A stretch of 32,810 nt of DNA from Protostelium mycophagum (GCA_002081555.1 MZNV01001914.1:1-32810); one strand, 5' to 3'. Shown: positions 20,072 through 31,942, counted from the first letter of the stretch. The notes: generated from the sequence alone by a model not told the origin. Program-made: numbers and translations.

Positions 20072-23000
20072 TTATTCATCATAACGCGAAGGTCCATCCA
20101 TCACGTTGAGAGCGGCTACTCCATTAGCCTTTGCGTTCAAGATCTCCGTCTTAAACATCTGTACCAATTCGGTGAAATCAGTCTCCATGTGCTTCCCCCA
20201 GTTGTTACAATTCTGGGACCAAAAAAGGGCGGGAAAACGAGGCGAGGAGATTCCATGGAAAATTCGAGCGGCCTGACGGCCGTTGTCGATGCTGTTACCC
20301 CAGAACCTCTTCAAAAAGGCTCTCATGTCTGATTTCAGGAAAGCCCTGGAAATGTCATTGAGATTTCCACGAGATTTCCACGAGATTTCACCTCTGCTTC
20401 TCGTGTTTTTCGGACAAGATGGGGGGTACGTCCAATTTTTCTTCGGCTTGGCCGAAATAAAGGTCCATCTCTTGTTGTAGTTTGTCAGATTGCTCATCTC
20501 TCCGTGATTCCTCCACCGCCTTGACGAGTGCGTTGTAGATCGAGTCCACCTACGCGTGTCGGTTTTACATTTCTGACAGTGTTTACCTTGTACACTTTGG
20601 TCTTTTCGAGAGCATTTGTCTTTGAGATTAGATGTTGGGACAATGTACCAACATCCTTCGGCCGCTTCAAGACTTGCACACAGAAGGCAGGATTCTTCTG
20701 TTCAAACACGATCTCCCCTTGCTCATTCTACAACGCGTCAGAAATTCACAAGCGTACATTTCTCGGAAAATTCACCTTCAGTTTTTGAAGCTCCATCATG
20801 ATGTTGTGGATGTCGGTCTTGAAATGATTGCATGCCTCCATCAGATCGAAAGAACATTTTCCCTTGTTATTCTTCTTTCCTTTCATTGCAAACTCGATCA
20901 AGGTGTTCTTGCCTGAAGAATGGTCAGGTTGTAGATGGATGTTTGGAATTTGATTCGTTGATCTACAACGAGACGAACCTGCGAGGGCCTCTGCGGTAGT
21001 TTTGTAGAAAGTGAGTTCGATCGTGACAAATTGAGCTGAAAAGTCAAGGAATTTTAAAACAAATAAAATATATAAAGAGGATAGGGATACACGGTAATGT
21101 CAAGACATATCCCTCCAGCTCTAAGAATGACAACAGCGTAAATATGACCTATTTCCATGAATTTTCCGCGAGTTTTTCAGGAATAATCACCTCCTTCTTG
21201 ACATCAAAAGTGGACTCCATGCTGTCTATCGGCAGTGACGTGAATTTACCCGAATTTTCGCTGAAAATCCTCTCCACGATCTTTTTGATCGTTGGGAAGT
21301 CGACATTGTCGCTGTGGGCCAAACTTCTGGTCTGTTTCATGTGAATAAAACGTATCTACAACGAGGATGATAAATACCTTGAGGTAATCGTCCTCATCAA
21401 GGTACAAATGGCAGAAGGAATCTTTTCCGTCTCTGCCCGCTCTTCCTGCGATTTTTCAATATTTGAATTTTTATTTTGGCGCGCATGCGGTTCTCGATGA
21501 CAGACATCTGCTGCAATATATTTTGTTTTCTGCAGCCTTGCTACAATGAGTTGTAATTGTTGCAGCAGCTACAGTACGTCGAAGTTGCTCCAGCAAAGCT
21601 ACACTGTCTTACGCTATTGATGCAGCAAATGCAGTCTTCTATATGTTGTTTGCAGTGTCACTGCAATTGTGTAACATGCTTTGTACAATATGTCCAAGTC
21701 GTGTTCTGTGTTCAAAGGAAACGAGAGTACTCATTATATACATACCGATCTCTTGTACATAGTTCTCTATGCTCTTTGGCATGTTGTAGTGTATCACAGC
21801 CCTCACATCCTGCTTGTCCAACCCCATACCAAAGGCGACCGTCGCCACGACAACGCGCACGCTGTCTGACATGAAAAGTCGTTGAATTTTCCGTCTCTTC
21901 AAATGGTCATTCACTCTGATTGAAAATGAGAACTTACATCGGTGATGTGCTTTCCAGCATGGTAGCTCATCGCGTCAATATTGTTTCGTTGTAGATGGTC
22001 TGAGACTTCATCCGCTTGTTTCTGCAGCATGGTATAAATGATTATGGGTCCCTTGGACATCTTTTCGGTCTTCAAGAGCTTTGTCAGGGAGGATAATCTG
22101 TCACGCTCACGTGACACGCTGATCTTGAGATTGTTTCTGAGAAATTTCAGTGAAAATTCGATGGAAATTCGGTGAATATCACCTCAGTGAAGGGAAACGG
22201 ATGATGCCTTCTTCTGGGATGTTCAAAATGTTGGTAATGCTGTCTTGGGTCCTTCGTGTGGCAGTGGCGGTCTACAACGTCTCAGTCATTTGTGCCAGTA
22301 AACGACAATCCACAAACACAAGTCGTTACGGCCGCATCTATTTTTAGAGTAGAGTGCGGCGTTGCCGCAACAAAGGATGAAAGAATCCTAAAAATAAAAC
22401 TCACCAATGCCAGCACCGTCTTTACGCTCAACTGTCTCAACACGTCTCCAAGTCTCATATATGACGTCCTAAAATTATGGGACCACTCGGATATACAATG
22501 CGACTCGTCTACAACGGCGAAGGCGATGGGGGGAAAGCCGGGGATTTTACGTAAGAAGGCGGGGGAAGTCAGTTTTTCGGGCGAGATGAAGATGATCTTA
22601 TGATGTCAATGTCATGTCATAATGTGACATGATGTCACCTTGATTTTTCCGGCCTTTATGTCCTGCTCGATCTTCTGTGTCTCTGATTTCTAAAGAAATT
22701 TCAGTATTTTTGTTTTTTGAATGAAAGGAAAGTAAGTTTTTAGTTCAAGTGGAAGTTTCAAAATTCAAACAGATTATTTCGGCGGGAACTGATCGTGGCG
22801 CCACGCGCCACAACATCACAATTACCATGGCCAAGAATGACTCACCGATCTTTCACTCGTCAGAGAGGTTCCATTCAGACAAGAGGGAAGGTTGCTCAGC
22901 TGGTCCTGCATCAAAGACAACAGCGGCGACACGACGAGTACGATGCTGTTGGCTGGTGCCAAAAGCGCGGGAAGTTGGTAGCAGAGGGATTTACCCGAGC

Positions 23001-25418
23001 CTGTGGGAATGATTAAGAGTGTAGATTTCTGACGGACGACCCGGGAGATGGCGGCTTCTTGGCCGGGTCGGAAACTGTGAAATTTCAGTGAGATTTCGGG
23101 GAATTTTTGGGACCTGTCAAAGCCGAAATTTTCTTTCAAGACTTGGTGAATCTTCTGGGAATCGGGTCCGGACGCGTTGTAGAGGTCCTCTTCTGTTAAT
23201 TGGTCATAGTCCATACCGTCATCATCTACAACGAGTCAGATACAACACTCCCATCTCGTGTCCATTTATAGAACAGAAAAAAACCCAAGTCTTACATATG
23301 TCGACAAACGGCTGTGTGCTATTGTCTTCTTGCTGTGTGATTCAGAAACACATCGTGAATAAAATTTCTTGAGCAGTATGCACAAGACTTCAAATCAAAA
23401 CAAATGCTACTCACCTCATCATCATCATCAACAGCGACATCATCGCCCTTCTCCTCTTCCACGTCCATGGCATCGTCTTCTTGTGTGTGGCTGTAGACGT
23501 TGTACAGTGATGAGGAACTTGCTTCTGTCTGGGTCTCCGCCTCGTCGTTGTAGAAGGGGTTTTCTACCTCTGAGACGTTCATGGAACCGTCATAGTCCGA
23601 TCTCACGTGAAGGCTGATGAAAGATCATTGAGAATTCGTGTTTTGGTTGGTTGTAGATGGATGATACTTACTCTTTGGTCAATTTAGACTTCGTCCTCTT
23701 TCCAAAGCCAGATTTACTGGCCTGCGTCTTCATGCGTACAAAGTTATCTCTCTTTCCACTGAAGCTCATACTCAGAGACTTTGAGACCAGCTGGTCTCCC
23801 ATCGTCTTTGCGGGGGTGATGGGGGCAGGGGCGGGAGCGAGGGTTTCCGGTTTCTTTGTGCTGTACATGTCCATCAAGTCATCATCTCCATCTGATCCCT
23901 CCTCATCACTCTCCTTTCATGTGTCAGAATGGTCTCGTTGTAGATGCCCGAGGAAACGTACCTCGCGTTGTAGACGCTCATCTATGATCTGTTGCTGCGC
24001 TTGCTTACGCTTGAATTCAATTTGCTTCTTTTGGTATTCTTTTTCAAGATCTTTCATCTCTTGAGCACATCTTTCTGACACCTGGAATCTCGTCCGTCTA
24101 CAACGATGGATAAAACAATGTCCTACCTGTGACGTGGCTTTCTGAAATATGCGCTTGGGCACGCGAAAGCTGCCTGATGGGGGTTTGTGAAAGAAAGAGA
24201 AGGGGGCGTTAACATCCAGCTGAGAAAATGTTCCGTTGACTTGGTTTTCCACACCAACGTCCTTTTATGGTCAAAAATGGCACGTTGTAGATAGATTTTT
24301 CCGGTATGATACCGTATTTAGTGTATTTATTTTGTTTAATATAATCATAAAAATCTATCACTGCAGAAAGGAAGCAGACCGCGTAAGTCGAGTGTCACAT
24401 CGACATCTCTGACAGTATTTCGAATGATATGATGTGAATCAACAACAGTAGTTCACCTTGACAACCGGGGCTATTTGAGTTTGTGGGACGACTTTTTCGG
24501 CCTTCTTCATCTCAACAGTTTTTTCGACCTTAAAGAGGTCATCATCTCATAAAAACTGATTCTTTCGAGACATGATTGCAAGTTGGGTCGCGAAATTTCA
24601 CACAAAATAGTCAGAAAATAAACACTCACGACCACGCCAGACTTGTCCTCCACAGCAGGGTCAAAAGTGACCCTCGCGTTCTTGCTGGGTTTTGGTGCTT
24701 GTGCTTGTGGCGCGCTGAGAACGATCTCCTTCGCGGCACTCAGCAGCCTTTTTATAGATGAGTTTGTGGTCCGTTCATACCGATTGATGTCATAACGTTT
24801 TGTTGTGTTATATTGTGATGTCTCATCATAAATTATAGATATTTCTGTGTATAATTTTGCTGGTAATCTTTGAATCCATAATAATGCTGTTTCAAAAACT
24901 TGATGCATAAAAATTCATTTTGTCTGGAGGTTTTTGTCAATGCAAATACAGAAACAAAATCCAAGGACAGAGACTCACTTGCGAGCAAGAGGCTCCTTCA
25001 AATTTCTGACCGGTACATGCACCATTTTTGATCCTACACTGCTCTTGTATGTGTCCGAAAAGTTGAGGAACACCTCCATATCATCAGCACAATGATCGAG
25101 ACAAATGTGCTCACCTTTCGTTCTTGTGATGATTGGGCGACTTCTACAGTTGAGGGAGCGATTGAGGACGATGCTCGAGGTGGCTTGAGTTTACCACTGG
25201 CTAACTCTGCCTTCAACTTTTTATACTTTGTGTATTTCTTCGCTGAAGATATGAGACGATATCGTCGCGAGATGATACTCACCCATTGAGGCAGTAAGAA
25301 TGTCTGATTTAGAAGGTTTTGCTCCATCATTCTTCTTAGCAAAATCTGCTTCCCACAGTTTTATCTCACTCAGACAAGCAGATAGTTCGTTCTGCTTCTG
25401 AATTCGCAGAGCTTCCAT
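20072..25418 (-). CDS. RECQL4: RECQL4 helicase with Sld2-like N-terminus
   Basis: A 5.3-kb gene of about twenty exons. The start at 25418 gives [19 protein letters not shown], then [10 protein letters not shown]-x-AKPSKSDI and [15 protein letters not shown] across exons 25418-25283 and 25242-25115: the Sld2/DRC1 domain of RECQL4. A long disordered region includes [17 protein letters not shown], the RECQL4 NFVR box. Helicase motifs follow: [16 protein letters not shown] (near 23000), [16 protein letters not shown] (near 22490; Ser replaces the usual Ala of DEAH), [11 protein letters not shown] (near 22250), [20 protein letters not shown] and [16 protein letters not shown]. The C-terminus [17 protein letters not shown] matches the RECQL4-specific end. 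The family acts in replication initiation and repair. A 300-base intron (21446-21745) splits the GRAGRDG motif. The TAA stop lies inside AATAAA. Confidence 0.94.
22612..22632. repeat. short inverted repeat in a RECQL4 intron
   Basis: TCATGTCA and TGACATGA form an 8-base stem around a 5-base loop within a 42-base intron. A hairpin here would fold most of the intron. Function is unknown. Confidence 0.6.
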
Positions 25419-25707
25419 TATGTATCACAACCTGATCTTAATATGAACGAGAAACTACTTTCTGGCTTGATGTTTTCGACGTCCCGATCTTCAGTTGGAT
25501 TCCAAATCAACAGAGCATGAGATGACCCGCCAAATTTTCAAATTGCCACTGTTTTGGCGGGAGAATTTTTTGCGAACCTAGGTTCTTAAGAACAAATTGA
25601 CATCTTCAAGTTTGAAATTCAAATTGAAAAGGTTTAAGGTCAGGTTTCCCGCCACTCGCTCACAAAAGACTAAGTCGAATAATCTCCCGCTCTTGACACC
25701 AACACAC
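25419..25707. promoter_or_regulatory. divergent RECQL4-cyclin A promoter with paired E2F-like sites
   Basis: Between the two head-to-head starts lie CCCGCCAAATTTT at 25526-25538 and TTTTGGCGGGAG at 25552-25563. They are E2F-like cores in opposite orientation, about 25 bases apart. A third core, TTTCCCGCC, lies near 25648, downstream of an alternative cyclin start. The arrangement suits co-induction of a replication helicase and cyclin A at G1/S. The factor is inferred from the motif only. Confidence 0.55.
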
Positions 25708-27066
25708 ATGAAGAACTATGAGAGTCCAGAGAGGAGTGAAACGGATGAACCTCCTCGTCCTTCTTCAGAGAGCCGAAAGACGAAGCGTGTCGAACCCAAA
25801 AATGAGAAATCGAAACGGCAGATCTTGGGAGATAGAACCAATACCAATACAACTTCAACTGCAAAACCTCAGGTTTTAATGATCATTCGTGGATGGTTCT
25901 CATATGACTTAGACAAAGAGAATAACTCCCCGCGCGAACAAGACAATCGCAAAGACTAGGTCTCAGACTCGCAGTGTAACGAAGAGATCGTCAGCCGTCG
26001 CACCATCACCCACTGCTATGGACTTAACAACACCATATAAAGGTGATGTTTTATTCACACCTGCACCTCCACTCAATGTCCTCTCAGGTTCCCCGGAGCC
26101 AATGGAGTTGGGTGAGGTCGGAGTCACCGAACAAGAGCTCCTCTACACACAAATGTACTCTGTAGAGATCTACCAATACACAAGGAACAATGAGATCCCG
26201 TACCAACCTCGTCTGTACCTGCCTTCCACTCTACACAAAGAGCTCACACCAAAGATGAGAGTGGTTCTCATCGATTGGCTCGTGGAAGTATGTTCAGAAT
26301 ACAAGCTCAACTCGGAGACCCTGTTCCTGGCCGTGAATTATATAGACAGGTTTCTGTCCACACAGACCGTGTCTAAGAACAGACTACAGCTGCTGGGGGT
26401 CACTTGCATGATGATCGCCGCCAAGTTCGAGGAGGTCTATCCCCCTTCCGTCGACGACTTTGTCTACATTTCAGACAGTTGCTACAGCAAGCCAGATGTA
26501 CAGATATATTTTGGCGGGAAAGTTTCTGATCATTTGCAGATCTTCGCTATGGAAGTGCAGGTCCTGAACGAGCTGAGATTTCATCTCGTCGCTCCTACAA
26601 TCAAATCCTTCATCAAGAGATTCCTCGTCTTAGCCGGCGTCTTAGAGGGCAACAAGGAAACCTCCCACATAGAGAATTACGCTCACGTGAGTGTCTCGTT
26701 GTAGATCAAGTTGTAGACTGATAGATTTAGTATCTGGGGGAGTTGTGCCTGTTAGACTTCGAACTGCTGAAATATTTACCATCTATGATTGCATCTGCAG
26801 TCGTCTGTGTGACTCTTCACACCATCACCAAGTATCCATGGGTAAGTTCCCGCCAAATTTTCTGCCAAAATTCTGACTCGTTGTAGACCGAACAGCTCCA
26901 GCAATACACCGGTTACAGCTTCCAGATCCCCGAGTTTCAGACTTGCATACAGAGAATCATCTGGGGTCTGAACCAGCCACGTGGCGCACAGCAGGCCGTG
27001 CACAGGTCATATCAGAAGACAAACGCGGGAAGTATCGTCCCAACTACAACTATGCCATGGGCTTAA
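25708..27066 (+). CDS. CCNA: cyclin A
   Basis: Six exons, 25708-25872, 25913-26042, 26088-26497, 26540-26686, 26731-26841 and 26887-27066, join to 380 residues. The cyclin box is clear: EIYQYTRNNEIPYQPR, MRVVLIDWLVEVCSEYKL, ETLFLAVNYIDRFLS, AAKFEEVYPPSVDDFVYI, then the second fold with YLGELCLLDFELLKYLPS and GAQQAVHRSYQ. The sequence is closer to cyclin A than B. It activates CDK1/2 in S and G2. The N-terminal RQILGDRTN resembles the conserved segment after the destruction box. An in-frame Met at 25597 would add 37 basic residues. The 45-base intron 2 is open and divisible by three, so it could be retained, giving 395 residues. Intron 5 ends in CTCGTTGTAG, and intron 4 carries the same element near its 5' end. 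Confidence 0.92.
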
Positions 27067-27215
27067 TGAGATGTATCGAGAATGTACAGTTTTATTCCAA
27101 AAAAAAAAAGGAAAGATAAAATGGGGGCGAAGCCCCAACTTATTTACTTGTTTTTCGAAATTTTATTGGAAGAAATTTTGAATCTTTTGGATTTTCGAAT
27201 TTTATGTGAAATTTC

Positions 27216-28231
27216 TCATACGAGATTGTCTAATTGCTCTTGTATCATTTCTAATTTCGAAAAAAAATCGTAAAGTTCTTCCCGCGTAAATTCCAAATTC
27301 ACCGACTCGTTGCCCTGCCCTCTTCAGATTTATCCCGCCAAAATCACAGATTCAAAATTCAAACGTACCGATGGAAGCCCACAAGTCGATTTGAGGTCGA
27401 ATTTGAATAAGGCCGAGGGTTCTTTCAATTTAAAGAGGGTGCTCTGTGCCATCTGCATGTGGAACCTCCAGCTGATGTCTTCTAATTGTTGAGGAACGAC
27501 AGTCTGTTTTCGTAGCTTGGAGAGGAGAGAGTTGTATCCATCTGTCCATACTGATTGAAAGGCCTCGATCTTTCTTGAATGAGCACGTGATTAGAGTATA
27601 ATAACAATGAATTTTGGATTTGTTTTTTGTGATCTGCACCGTCTTCAAAGTCTTTTGAAAATTCCAACAGTAAAGTCATGCTAGTGATGTGACATGATCT
27701 GATACAACAGAAAAGATATGACATGCAGGAGTTATGTTGAGTTGAAGACAAGGTGATGCAAGAAGAAAAGGACTCTAGCATTACGGAGCCATAAAATGCT
27801 TACGGAGCCATAAAAAACAAATATAATTTTGGTGAAAGGAGTGTTTTGTCAAATGACTGCACTTGAGAATTACCTTTCCACGTTGAAATCCTGATCTTTC
27901 CAATTGATCTGCCAAGATCTCTGGCTTCACGGCATAATAAGCGGCTTGTTCGAAAATAAAAGAAGCTGAGTCGATTATGGCCTGGACATCGGCTGCTTTG
28001 AGGGAGAATACATTCTGCAGCTGTTCCTTTTCTTCATTTGAGAAAGGCGCTTCGTTCTATGTAAATTTGAGGATCACGACATAGCTCTAAAAGGTGACTT
28101 ACCTTCAGATGGATCTTTTGTATGAGACGAACTAAAATGAGAGGAAATCTCTCATCGGGTAGAGTGTTAATCAAATCTACGGAGTCTTTGAACCGTTGAT
28201 TGGTTCCGAAGATGTTGGTCTCAGATGCCAT
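27216..28231 (-). CDS. COMMD10: COMM domain-containing protein 10
   Basis: Four exons, 28231-28103, 28056-27874, 27569-27369 and 27314-27216, give 203 residues, against 202 in human COMMD10. Matching segments are SVDLINTLPDERFPLILVRL, LIQKIHLKNEAPFSNEEKEQ, FSLKAADVQAIIDSASFIFE and the C-terminal COMM domain (LEDISWRFHMQMAQS, LEFTREELYDFFSKLEMIQ). COMMD proteins assemble into the Commander complex, which works with the CCC and retromer-like machinery in endosomal recycling. Intron 2 is long (about 300 bases) and contains a short direct repeat. It is tail-to-tail with cyclin A (150 bases) and head-to-head with DMAP1. Confidence 0.93.
27781..27815. repeat. 16-base direct repeat in COMMD10 intron 2
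   Basis: TTACGGAGCCATAAAA occurs at 27781-27796 and again at 27800-27815, three bases apart. It may be slippage or the scar of a lost insertion. Confidence 0.75.
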
Positions 28232-28470
28232 CGTTTGCGAATTGCATGTTCATTTGGATTGCTTTTTTCCTGAGCGTAAGTAACCCGAGATTACTCTCTT
28301 CAAAGTCTTTTGCACTTAATCACAAGCTTTCCTCAGGGAGAGACCTAAATATCTATATACGAGTACTATCAGTCTCAAGTGTTAAATCAACTGGAAGTCA
28401 CACTCCTTGCATAATTGCCTAATCATCAACCGGATCATTTTCAAATCTTAACGGTCATATCAACAACAAC
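28232..28470. promoter_or_regulatory. shared divergent promoter of COMMD10 and DMAP1
   Basis: The 239 bases between the two opposite start codons have no supported gene. No clear factor site was recognised. The role is inferred from orientation. Confidence 0.45.
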
Positions 28471-30957
28471 ATGAGCGATGTTATGGATATATTGGGTATG
28501 GCTGAAAGCCGGCCGCGAGCACCAGCAACACTAGAAGAGATCATGTCTCCGACGGTCAAAAAGACGAAGAAAAAGAAACCTGGTGAAAAAGATACTTCAA
28601 TGTGCGCATATCTCACGACAATTAGAAACACCCGCTGGTACTGTGATCGTGGATGGAATTTCTATTGCTCCCTCCTCAGCACCAGACCTTCTTGCAGGAA
28701 TCAGAGAGAATAGAAAATTGACATCACAAAAGGTTTCTCCCTGGTAAGTTTCCAACGAAGATGAACATACATCAGCTACGATCGCCAGAAATCATTCGAA
28801 TCATGTTTTAATTACATGTTTATTTTATTTACGATCATACAAAAAGATCATGACAAGGTAAAGGGTCTGGAAATCATTTAGAAATCCGGCAAGAAAAGAT
28901 GGACTCGTTCTTCAACACTGGGTCAAAGAACAAGATGCAGATGACGGTGAGACAATCATTTTCGATCGAAATTAATCATTACAGATTATTACTATGCCAG
29001 GTTTAACAAAAAGATAACCATGTTTGATTATACAGACCAACAATACCAAGAACACTTTGGTTTGTATATTATCTTTGTTCCTGATTTTTTAGACCTCATG
29101 TATATTGAAATGTAAAACCAAAACATTGAAAAAACAAGTCGATCCACAATGGACTAAAGAACAAGTGGACGAATTGTGGAGCCTCTGCAAGAGATTTGAC
29201 CTCAGATGGCCCGTTATCGTAGACAGGTGTGATTTGTTCCAGTAAAAGAGTTCTTAAAAAATATTTTCCTCGAAATCTGCCAAAAATAAATCGGTTCTGA
29301 TTTTTTAGGTTTTCTGATTCGACGAAAAGTATGGAGGACTTGAAGGACAAGTAAGTACCCTTATTTTACATCGTTGTAGAAGCACATGTTATTTTTTCAA
29401 AAATATTGTGAGAGTTTCAAGATGTTCGACTTAAAATTCCAGATACTACAGCATTTCCAGAAAACTATTGGAGTTATCACCTACACCACAAGAAGATGGC
29501 TCTGCACACCCCCTCTCTTTATTCGTGTACAAAAAGGTGAAATTTCGCGGAGATCTCCCGGCATCAAGATCTGAAAATGGCAGGATCACGAAGTCGAGAG
29601 GAAAACTCAATACGAGAAATTGTACAACAGGACAGCAGACCAAGTCGAGGAAGAGAGGCAGCTCGCGATACAAGTCAAACGCATCGAGAATGTGAGTGGA
29701 AAATTCGTTGAAATCTGTCAGATTTTTTAAGGAAAGATGAGTCCAGTTGAATTTTTATACGTCACGAAATCGAGTACACTGCGGTGCAGTCGTATTGCAA
29801 TGAGAAGACAAGATTACGAAGGATTTGTATTGATGACGTCATCACAGTCTTTGAAGAAACACGTAGCAAAAGAAGGAGTCACCCCAGACAAGAACAATAA
29901 GAAGAGGGTAAGTACATCATATTTTCGTCAAAGAACAAACCTCTCCCTCACTGCAAAATCTGTTCCGACAGCGCCGTGCTGCAGAGTTTGCGGACTTTGC
30001 GGCTGCAGCATAAAATCTACGAATCTCTCAGGCGCGTTTGGCGAAACAGTTTAGATTTTTCTGCTGTACAACTCATTATAAAAAGGGTCCGTTTTTCATT
30101 CTGCTGTGCTGTTTACTGTTGCAATACAATTTACTTGCACTGTCAGAATTAGTTGCATCTTTCTCTTGAACAAAAGATGTCATCCTTGTGTGCAGAGAAT
30201 TGGTCAAGACATCATACTGAACTAAAAATAGAACACAAAGCGTGCCTCTTTGGCATCAAAGCCAGAAGATAACGAAGCAGATAACGAAGACGCGATGGAC
30301 AATGTCGAGAGCATGGATAACTTTGTCAAATCTTTTGGAAGGAGGGAGAAGCAGAGTGGCACCTTCGCCAGGAGTTCTACGGTGGGTAGATCTGTACACG
30401 CAAAATATGTTGGTGATGACGTCATCACCATGACAGGATGTTTTTTCGATATTTGAAATTATTTCAAAAAAACCTGATGATTGTAGATACTCACTGTGCT
30501 CCCTGTCAGCAACAAAATCGCAAAGAGAGTCGACGATCTATTAATAGAACTTGGTGTAGGCCTGAGGCCAATGCCCACACAAGGTTCGTCCCAAATATTC
30601 GTGCCCATCTACAACGCTGAACCACACAGCCATATGCCAAGTGTTCAACAACATAAGGCACGACCTGGTCATGACCCTTTCGTTACAGAACCAAATCACA
30701 AATAAAGAGTATCAAGTTCAAATGTTGAGGGACGGAAAGAAGGTTTGTAGATGGGCAAGAAAAATTGTGCCTGAACGGTGCAGAATCTCTCAGACAGCAT
30801 GGACGAAGACGATAATATTCTGGGAAATAATATATTGGACGCCCTCAGCCTCGGAAAGGTGCGTCTACAACGTTGTTTATGACTAATATTTACGTAGAGA
30901 AAAAAACAAGGCGGTGGTGACAGAAAAAACAAGAAGAGGAAAGAAGATGAGGAATGA
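28471..30957 (+). CDS. DMAP1: DMAP1/SWC4, subunit of NuA4/TIP60 and SWR1/SRCAP chromatin complexes
   Basis: The N-terminus MSDVMDILGMAESRP matches the DxxDIL start of the family. Ordered landmarks follow across many short exons: SPWVWKSFRNPARKDGL and LQHWVKEQDADD, YYYARFNKKITMFDYT, the SANT-like segment QWTKEQVDELWSLCKRFDLR, SMEDLKDKYYSISRKLLEL, ERKTQYEKLYNRTADQVEEE, then the C-terminal signature RVDDLLIELGVGLRPMPTQ and LSLQNQITNKEYQVQMLRD. DMAP1/SWC4 helps deposit H2A.Z and acetylate H4/H2A in the nucleus. The protein ends with an acidic stretch (DSMDEDDNILGNN) and a very basic tail (DRKNKKRKEDEE). Junctions around 29700-29800 are uncertain, and the intron at about 29910-30240 is unusually long. 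The stop is only 24 bases from that of YAE1. Confidence 0.9.
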
Positions 30958-30981
30958 AGTTTGCATCATCAAAAATCGTCT

Positions 30982-31752
30982 TTATGCTTGTTGAATTATT
31001 GTTTCGATAGAGTCCTTCACGCCACGGAGTAACGCTGCGAGACCTCCGGGCAATGTCTCAGGCTCGAGGACTTCTTTTGTCCATCTGATGAACTCTTGGC
31101 AAGCCATGATGATTTCCTCATTACTTTCTGTGTCATTCTATAGATGTTTGAGAATGTGATTTTTTGTTTTTGCATTGATGGATGTGGTTGTACAAAATAT
31201 TATATTGTTAATTGTGGCTTTGCCAGATGAGCTGCTGATTCCACGAAATACTTTAGACATCTAAATTTCTTTCGGCAGAGAACTATCGACTTACAGTTTC
31301 ATCAGAGGCAGTTGTTATCATTTTCTGAAGCGACTTTGCTCGCCGTGTGAAGATTTCATTTAATGTATCATGTGTTGTTGATACTCTCTCTGAAATGTTA
31401 TCTGCCACAATCGCTTCATTATTTGAACAAAAGGAATCCAAAGCACTATCAAGATTGAGAATGGAGATATGGGAAAAAGATCGCCACCTGATCATGCCCA
31501 GTATTTTGCCGTAGTGCAAGCCATTGTCATGTCCTAAAGAGAAACTTTGATCAAATCCATTTTGTAAAGTTGAATTTTGTCCCTCAGTGATTCCATCACG
31601 ATATCCTGCCTTGGAATGTTGTCAGATTTGTTGAATGAGAGATTTACCTTCATAAAGTTAGTCTCGAGCTCCTTCCATTCTTTATCTGCTTGAGTCCGTT
31701 CGAATGACTCATCTGTGTCGTCCCATACATCGTCCATCTCGGATGATTTCAT
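30982..31752 (-). CDS. YAE1: YAE1, Fe-S protein (ABCE1) maturation adaptor
   Basis: Four exons, 31752-31648, 31609-31488, 31445-31295 and 31137-30982, give 177 residues. The N-terminus has the family start MDDVWDD and a conserved acidic helix (DKEWKELETNFMK). It is followed by the deca-GX3 motif: AGYRDGITEGQNSTLQNGFD, then GHDNGLHYGKILGM. In yeast, Yae1 and Lto1 form a complex that recruits the cytosolic iron-sulphur targeting machinery to the ABC ATPase Rli1/ABCE1, needed for ribosome recycling. The start at 31752 (MKSSEMDDVWDD) is taken as the longest; the Met at 31737 is an equally good start. It is head-to-head with the BRCT gene. Confidence 0.85.
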
Positions 31753-31942
31753 TCCCGTAGTTTGTGATCATCCTCTACAACCCTCTATGAAGGATAGAGC
31801 TTCTTTGTTTCTTCCTGATGTAAGAATGAAAGGCTACAACTTCGAATGTGTGTTGAGGATTGAGGCCATTTGGATGATTCCCGCTGAATTGATTTTCAGA
31901 TGCGATTTAAAATTTAAAATCTGAAGATTGGGCGGGAGCTCA
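31753..31942. promoter_or_regulatory. shared divergent promoter of YAE1 and the BRCT-domain gene
   Basis: The start codons are 190 bases apart. GGGCGGGAG at about 31930-31938 is a partial E2F-like core just before the BRCT-gene start. Evidence for regulation is weak. Confidence 0.4.

Noticed and set aside
22495-22515. CTACAACG on the plus strand taken at first as another intron element
   Set aside because: It lies in a RECQL4 exon, encoding part of the VVDESH helicase motif, so it is coding sequence.
3796-24965. ATGCAAAT-containing similarity (CAATGCAAATA-AGAAACAAA) near 3796 and 24937
   Set aside because: Only about 20 bases long in AT-rich sequence; chance resemblance is likely.
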